This document shows positions 5,559 to 9,105 of a stretch of 9,105 bases of DNA, one piece after another; position 1 is the stretch's first letter, and each line of letters starts with the position of its first letter. The stretch lies in the NCBI GenBank assembly GCA_021845325.1, contig JAKBRR010000048.1, positions 1-9,105 on the forward strand, read 5' to 3'. The notes under the pieces are model-generated. The model was not told where the DNA came from. It did no database searches and worked only from the letters and a program-made list of their open reading frames with translations. The position numbers and the translations under genes were made by a program. Source of the stretch: Thermoplasmata archaeon (lineage in GTDB: Archaea; Thermoplasmatota; Thermoplasmata; Thermoplasmatales; Thermoplasmataceae).

Positions 5559-6800
5559 TTATTCCTTTCTCATCAGAATGATATACTCCTTTGTCATTGT
5601 ATCTTCAAGTTTTCCTGCTTTGTTGGAAGGGCTGTTCTTTGAAGGCATCCTTTTATTGGGTATTGCTCTTGTAAAAGTTTCAATGTTCTTGAACCCATTT
5701 TTTTCAAAGAAGCATACTATGGACCTATCAGTTGGAAGAAGTACTCCTGCGACTTTTCTATTGGCCACAACATAGCATGCATATCCCCCGTTCTTTATGG
5801 TTTTTGAAACATTATTTATCGAACTCCTCAGATCTGAGTAAAAGGAATATACTTCTAATGACCTAATATGGTTTATTGCATCAACCTCTTTAAGGCACGC
5901 ATCAAGCTCATCACATCCAAAACTCTCAGGCTGAGATTTCTTTCCTCCCATCGATGCTGCATCTACATTATGACTCAATATCCCTAACCATTCTGAAGAA
6001 AGCTTTGAATACTGCCCGTAGGCAACAGTTGTATGGGAATCTCCATAGGGTGGTGACGTTATCACAATATCGATCGACTTTTCCTTTATTTTGATTTTTG
6101 GAATCTGGTTTACAGTATTCGCTAAGTATACTTTAGAAGTTGGTTGGTAATTTAGTTCGGACATTTTCCTGTGAAATGATTCATACCCTTTGAAATTCCT
6201 GATTAATTTTTCCTTCATGATAGAGAATGGATCTGGATTGTAATCCTTTAGTTTCTCCTCATTATACCTGTATAATTTGAATTCGCCCTTCCTTGTATTG
6301 GAGCTTTCCCTTATGGTCTCACTGGCCGTTGCCTCAAAGAATTTCCTAATCCTTTTATCCCTAATGCTACTGATATACCTAATTATAAATCCTATTCCTT
6401 TTATTGCGCTAGGTTTAAACCAGAATTCAAGGTTATCTTTTTTTATGATCTTTGGTGTTCCTTTAGGAAACATTGTAAATTCAAGAAAATTCTCAATTTC
6501 CCTGTTTAACTCATTTGGATCAATGGTGTATTCTACCTTTGCCTCAGAAATCAATTTTGCCAATGGGTTTATGTCTGTCCCAATTACATTCAACCCTGCC
6601 ATTAACCCTTCCACTAATGAACTGCCGGAACCACAGTATGGATCAAATAATACATTTCCCTCTTTCTCTTCAAGAATCTTTAGAAGATTTCTCGGTATCT
6701 GCGGGATCATCCTTGCAGGGTAATCGTGGTAAATATGAGTATATTCTCTGGTATTCTCATTAAGAAATGTCCAGTCCATTTCCTTTGTTTCCTTTATCAT
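5559..6800 (-). CDS. Type II DNA methyltransferase (TSPPY amino-methyltransferase, probable N4-cytosine), R-M partner
   Basis: This 413-residue SAM-dependent enzyme has an N-terminal HDYPARMIPQIP segment (motif X-like, 25-36), motif I DPYCGSG (53-59) and motif IV TSPPYGDS (248-255). TSPPY is most typical of N4-cytosine methyltransferases; N6-adenine cannot be excluded. The order X-I-IV, with about 190 residues between I and IV, leaves room for a target-recognition domain, an alpha-like arrangement. A conserved-looking HTTVAYGQYSKLSSEWLG block follows motif IV and probably contributes to substrate binding. Its ATG overlaps the stop of an MvaI/BcnI-family endonuclease gene (ATGA, 6797-6800), so the two form one type II restriction-modification operon, with this enzyme protecting host sites. 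MvaI and BcnI cut CCWGG and CCSGG; a related CC-N-GG-type target is a guess. Confidence 0.85.
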   Translation of the reverse strand: MIKETKEMDWTFLNENTREYTHIYHDYPARMIPQIPRNLLKILEEKEGNVLFDPYCGSGSSLVEGLMAGLNVIGTDINPLAKLISEAKVEYTIDPNELNREIENFLEFTMFPKGTPKIIKKDNLEFWFKPSAIKGIGFIIRYISSIRDKRIRKFFEATASETIRESSNTRKGEFKLYRYNEEKLKDYNPDPFSIMKEKLIRNFKGYESFHRKMSELNYQPTSKVYLANTVNQIPKIKIKEKSIDIVITSPPYGDSHTTVAYGQYSKLSSEWLGILSHNVDAASMGGKKSQPESFGCDELDACLKEVDAINHIRSLEVYSFYSDLRSSINNVSKTIKNGGYACYVVANRKVAGVLLPTDRSIVCFFEKNGFKNIETFTRAIPNKRMPSKNSPSNKAGKLEDTMTKEYIILMRKE

Positions 6801-7534
6801 AATTTCTCCATTTTTGGAATTATCCTATCCCTATAGGCAAAGCAATCTTGAATATTTGCCTCGAGCACCCTGAATGCTGTCCCATGGTCATGAATCCTTC
6901 CTTCATTTTTGCTTCCCTTAGGATATATTCCTAATCTTAACTCGACCTTCACAGTGCCGCTGCTAATAAGTTTAATGAACCTCTCAAAGGAGAATCCCAT
7001 TAAGACCCATGCCTCATTGTAATTGAATTCTTCATTGCCCCTGCTTCCTCTTGTATCTGCCTTCACTAGCAATACCCTATACATTTTGGATTCGAATGAT
7101 CTTTTCAATGTTTCGTATTCCCATCCGCCATATTGTTTCCCATCTATATTTTCAATATCTATCCTATCTGGTGTCACAGACAGCTTTAAGGAAGGAATGC
7201 CTTTAATTTCAGTTGCCCTGTTTCCATAAAGGTCTACATGGAGGTTTTTCTTTGTTGGATCATTTTCACTTGGATACCCATAATCTTCCAATAATTTTTT
7301 AATCGACTCTTTTGGCCTAGGGCTCTTTGTAAAAAGTGTGATCATGGAAGAGGAATCCTTCCGTATGGATTTCAATTCCACCTTTTCTCCATTTGGACCA
7401 GGAAAATTGTTTTCTTTGATTCCCAATAAATCTTCAAGCGTTTTGCCTATGCCAGTATCATGGCTCCTGTTTGAATGGATCCATTGGTTGCTGATTTCAT
7501 TCAATCGATCAACCAGTTCATTAAAGCCTTTCAT
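6797..7534 (-). CDS. Type II restriction endonuclease, MvaI/BcnI family
   Basis: This 245-residue protein matches the MvaI/BcnI family at its N-terminus: TGIGKTLEDLLGIKEN (27-42), then the PD-(D/E)xK core VELKSIR (52-58) and the following ITLFTKSPRP strand. E34, E53 and K55 correspond to catalytic residues as I recall them for MvaI (E36, E55, K57). The fourth, D50 in MvaI, aligns with N48, so metal binding may be altered or supplied by E50. MvaI and BcnI act as monomers that nick each strand in turn at pseudosymmetric CC-N-GG sites. Length is normal for the family (about 240). A TATATATA box centred 26 bases before the ATG predicts a leaderless message starting at this gene. It is first in the operon and overlaps its methyltransferase by four bases. 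Family is well supported; activity is uncertain. Confidence 0.8.
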   Translation of the reverse strand: MKGFNELVDRLNEISNQWIHSNRSHDTGIGKTLEDLLGIKENNFPGPNGEKVELKSIRKDSSSMITLFTKSPRPKESIKKLLEDYGYPSENDPTKKNLHVDLYGNRATEIKGIPSLKLSVTPDRIDIENIDGKQYGGWEYETLKRSFESKMYRVLLVKADTRGSRGNEEFNYNEAWVLMGFSFERFIKLISSGTVKVELRLGIYPKGSKNEGRIHDHGTAFRVLEANIQDCFAYRDRIIPKMEKL

Positions 7535-7555
7535 TTGTTGTGTAATGGATAAATG

Positions 7556-7563
7556 TATATATA
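7556..7563 (-). promoter_or_regulatory. TATA box of the restriction-modification operon
   Basis: TATATATA is centred about 26 bases before the endonuclease ATG at 7534, the ideal spacing for transcription to start at the ATG itself. No Shine-Dalgarno precedes the ATG, as expected for a leaderless gene. This is the clearest promoter in the window. Confidence 0.65.
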
Positions 7564-7597
7564 GATCACATGAAGCTAGACGTTTGCGAAAGTTTGG

Positions 7598-8335
7598 TTA
7601 AAATAGCATAAAATTAAACACATCTCCTAATTTATTTTGATCATACAATTCTAGATTTTTATTTTCAACTTCCCTGAGGAATTTAGTCGTAACTTCAAAT
7701 AAATGTGGCATGCTTTCCTTTATAAATTTTGTATCGTTGTTCAGATCAATTGTGATGAATACACCTCCAAGTTTTAAATATAGTTCATGATCGAAGTTTT
7801 CTAAGCAATCTGGTAGATATTTATCAAAATATTCTTTTAAACATCTAATTTCACTATCTGAAAGAGAAAGAAAATGAAACGATTCGTTAGTATCTGGAAC
7901 ATATCCTGAAAAAACACAACCTTTATAGACTTTTTTTAGATCTAAGAAATCTTTTGGAATAAAGTGAGTTTCCTTCTTTTCTACAATCTCGTAACGTTTA
8001 AACACTGGTGCTTTGATTTTTATTGACTTTTGATTGTTGACCTTGTCATATTGAGTCTGGTCTAATTGAGTGATAAACCAGGTATACTCATGCTCTTTTT
8101 TCGGCAGCCTTATCAAATGATTTAGCACTTTAGGCCCTTCAGTTTTCATCATATCAATAAGTTCCTCGTACTTTATGGCTTCTGACTGTATTGAATATGG
8201 TCTATGAATTTTAAAGTGAAGACCATAAGATTCATCGTGGAAGCTCATGTGAAAGTCATTATTTTTCAATGCCGACGGAAACAGAATCATATACTTATCT
8301 TTCCCAGACCTATTGAGAATTTTAGCAATATCCAT
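7598..8335 (-). CDS. Hypothetical protein (245 aa), unrecognised
   Basis: I do not recognise this protein and see no catalytic signature. From the ATG at 8335 it has 245 residues. It is soluble, without signal peptide or membrane segment, rich in Lys, Asp, Phe and Tyr, and mixed alpha/beta in appearance. Two features stand out: an N-terminal His-rich stretch (FHMSFHDESYGLHFKIH, about 29-45) and a C-terminal helical part with IDLNNDTKF. An in-frame ATG at 8356 would give 252 residues. I prefer 8335 because AGGGAG lies five bases before it, while 8356 has neither a Shine-Dalgarno nor a TATA element. The gene starts 50 bases after the recombinase remnant and ends 63 bases before the endonuclease gene. 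Position suggests cargo of the former mobile element or an R-M accessory; function unknown. Confidence 0.7.
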   Translation of the reverse strand: MDIAKILNRSGKDKYMILFPSALKNNDFHMSFHDESYGLHFKIHRPYSIQSEAIKYEELIDMMKTEGPKVLNHLIRLPKKEHEYTWFITQLDQTQYDKVNNQKSIKIKAPVFKRYEIVEKKETHFIPKDFLDLKKVYKGCVFSGYVPDTNESFHFLSLSDSEIRCLKEYFDKYLPDCLENFDHELYLKLGGVFITIDLNNDTKFIKESMPHLFEVTTKFLREVENKNLELYDQNKLGDVFNFMLF

Positions 8336-8340
8336 AATCT

Positions 8341-8346
8341 CTCCCT
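8341..8346 (-). promoter_or_regulatory. Shine-Dalgarno deciding the start at 8335
   Basis: AGGGAG on the minus strand lies five bases before the ATG at 8335 and inside the coding region if the ATG at 8356 were used. It favours the shorter protein. It is an imperfect match to AGGAGG. Confidence 0.4.
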
Positions 8347-8385
8347 GCAATCTCATTCGATTTCGATGAGTTTGTTACTTGCTCC

Positions 8386-8757
8386 TTATCTCACCCTTCC
8401 CATAAACTCTGAAGTATCCATGCCTGTGATTTGAGTGTATATGCTCGTGGTAAAAACTGATGAATGCCCCAGCCACTGCTGCAATACATTCAATGGAACA
8501 TTATCCATAATAGCCTTTACCGCAAAGGTATGCCTGAATTTGTGTGCATGTATTTTAAATCCTAATTTATCCTGCATCTTTTTTAGATAAAGATCAACCA
8601 CCTGCCTTGACATTGGAAATAAAGGATCCTCTGATTTTGTTGAGATATTCATGTCCAGGAGATATTGCATGTAAGCATCTCTCAGTTCTATATGCAGCGG
8701 AATAATTCTCGTTTTTGTCTTCTGTTTTCCGGTCTTCTTATCTTTTCCTTGTTTCAA
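8386..8757 (-). pseudogene. Tyrosine recombinase/integrase, C-terminal catalytic half only
   Basis: This frame encodes the C-terminal half of a tyrosine recombinase. Visible are the beta-hairpin lysines leading to KTRIIPL (14-21), HKFRH (72-76), the LGHSS turn (96-100) and the nucleophile Y107 in SIYTQ. These give K, H/R, H and Tyr of the catalytic set. The first Arg (usually in TGLRxxE) and the whole N-terminal core-binding domain are absent. From a TTG at 8757 it has 123 residues, against about 280-350 in intact enzymes. The frame is open to 8784, where an in-frame TGA (8785-8787) cuts it off. Lacking the first Arg it should not recombine DNA. It is probably a leftover from the element that delivered this island, although a shortened accessory protein started from TTG cannot be excluded. 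Confidence 0.75.
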
Positions 8758-8802
8758 GGTGTTTAGTTCGACTGTGTTTGTAGTTCATCTCACTTTGTTA
8801 GA

Positions 8803-9009
8803 ATGGAGGCTAACAATGTTGATGGTAAAACGATTTTAAAAAAGCCACAATCAAGCAGATATATTGAGAATTTCATTGAAAAACAAAGAAAGTCATACTA
8901 TAACAGACTGTCCAGTGAGGATAAAGAACAGTTTGAAAATTTTATTAGTTTTATCAATATAGAACATCCATATGGTAATAGTCAAAAAACTAGGATCTTC
9001 CTTCATTAA
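8803..9009 (+). CDS. Short hypothetical ORF (68 aa), possibly a gene fragment
   Basis: Unrecognised. The composition is protein-like: a charged helical stretch (SSRYIENFIEKQRKSYYNRLSSED, about 17-40), then an aromatic segment ending in IEHPYGNSQK. The frame is open upstream to 8767, and no TATA element or Shine-Dalgarno supports the ATG at 8803, so the 5' end may be missing. The last residues (TRIFLH) lie opposite credible coding sequence on the other strand, so the 3' end also looks cut near 8985-8995. It sits exactly where the recombinase loses its N-terminal half. Best read as debris; a genuine small gene is possible. Confidence 0.35.
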   Translation: MEANNVDGKTILKKPQSSRYIENFIEKQRKSYYNRLSSEDKEQFENFISFINIEHPYGNSQKTRIFLH

Positions 9010-9105
9010 ATCAATTAATTTCAGTGAAGTATTCAGAGTTTCCAAAGCCTCATCTGAAGTCAAATCTTTAAAAATAGTCTTCATTAATACACTTTCTGTC
9101 TTCAT
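8893..9105 (-). CDS. Hypothetical helical protein at window edge (70 aa), possibly 3'-truncated
   Basis: Unrecognised. The first ~40 residues look like a real acidic helical protein (DLTSDEALETLNTSLKLIDLMKED); the remainder from about TITIWMF is hydrophobic and lies antisense to the 8803-9009 ORF, suggesting that the original C-terminus was lost and the frame runs on by chance to the stop at 8893. An ATG lies on the last bases of the window (9105) and another at 9084 (residue 8), so the start and promoter cannot be judged, and the gene may begin outside. Function unknown. Confidence 0.4.
   Translation of the reverse strand: MKTESVLMKTIFKDLTSDEALETLNTSLKLIDLMKEDPSFLTITIWMFYIDKTNKIFKLFFILTGQSVIV

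Noticed and set aside
6277..6723. 148-residue plus-strand open frame opposite the methyltransferase gene
   Set aside because: It is antisense to motif I and the following domain of a clear methyltransferase; its hydrophobic composition is a mirror effect of the coding strand.
8357..8368. Tandem TTCGAT TTCGAT as an attachment-site or operator repeat
   Set aside because: Only two 6-base units with no partner copy elsewhere in the window; insufficient to call a site.
500..8700. Using CCWGG/CCSGG site counts to infer the specificity of the R-M system
   Set aside because: Both CCAGG/CCTGG and a few CCCGG/CCGGG sites are present, and a methylated host need not avoid its own site, so the counts decide nothing at this scale.
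1..9105. CRISPR array, tRNA or rRNA genes
   Set aside because: No regularly spaced direct repeats and no recognisable cloverleaf or rRNA segments were seen; nearly all sequence is accounted for by coding regions.

Overview
The window looks archaeal. The DNA is AT-rich, arginine is mostly AGA/AGG and isoleucine often ATA, and several genes have a TATA-like element about 26 bases before an ATG with no leader, as expected of leaderless archaeal transcripts. A thermoplasmatal (Ferroplasma/Cuniculiplasma-like) source is my best guess, but it is inference; no marker gene is present. No tRNA, rRNA, CRISPR array or complete insertion sequence was recognised.

Left end (1-173): a compact divergent control region. 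The first 19 codons of an AbrB/SpoVT-like protein run leftwards off the edge. Three copies of a TTACC-N6-GGTAA-like palindrome sit between it and the rightward operon, two of them over the probable transcription starts.

Rightward operon (173-3329): three overlapping genes encode a tandem winged-helix regulator, a HEPN-like protein with an R-x6-H motif, and a GHKL (MutL/Hsp90/MORC-type) ATPase. Tight coupling, palindromic operators and a HEPN-plus-ATPase pair suggest a conflict or defence module that I cannot match to a named system.

Leftward block (9105-3326), in transcription order: an unknown 70-aa ORF at the edge; the 3' half of a tyrosine recombinase lacking its first catalytic Arg; an unknown ~245-aa protein; an MvaI/BcnI-family restriction endonuclease overlapping an amino-methyltransferase gene by ATGA (a type II R-M operon with a clear leaderless promoter); a Dam-type D12-class adenine methyltransferase; an unknown 68-aa protein with its own promoter; and a DndC-like PAPS-reductase-family protein. 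The DndC-like gene converges on the GHKL gene, and their stop codons overlap.

Taken together this is a defence island beside recombinase debris: one complete R-M system, a second methyltransferase, a lone phosphorothioation-type sulfur-transfer enzyme, and an uncharacterised wHTH-HEPN-GHKL operon. The last two, joined tail to tail without DndA, B, D or E in view, are the best candidates for something undescribed. A functional link between them is inference.
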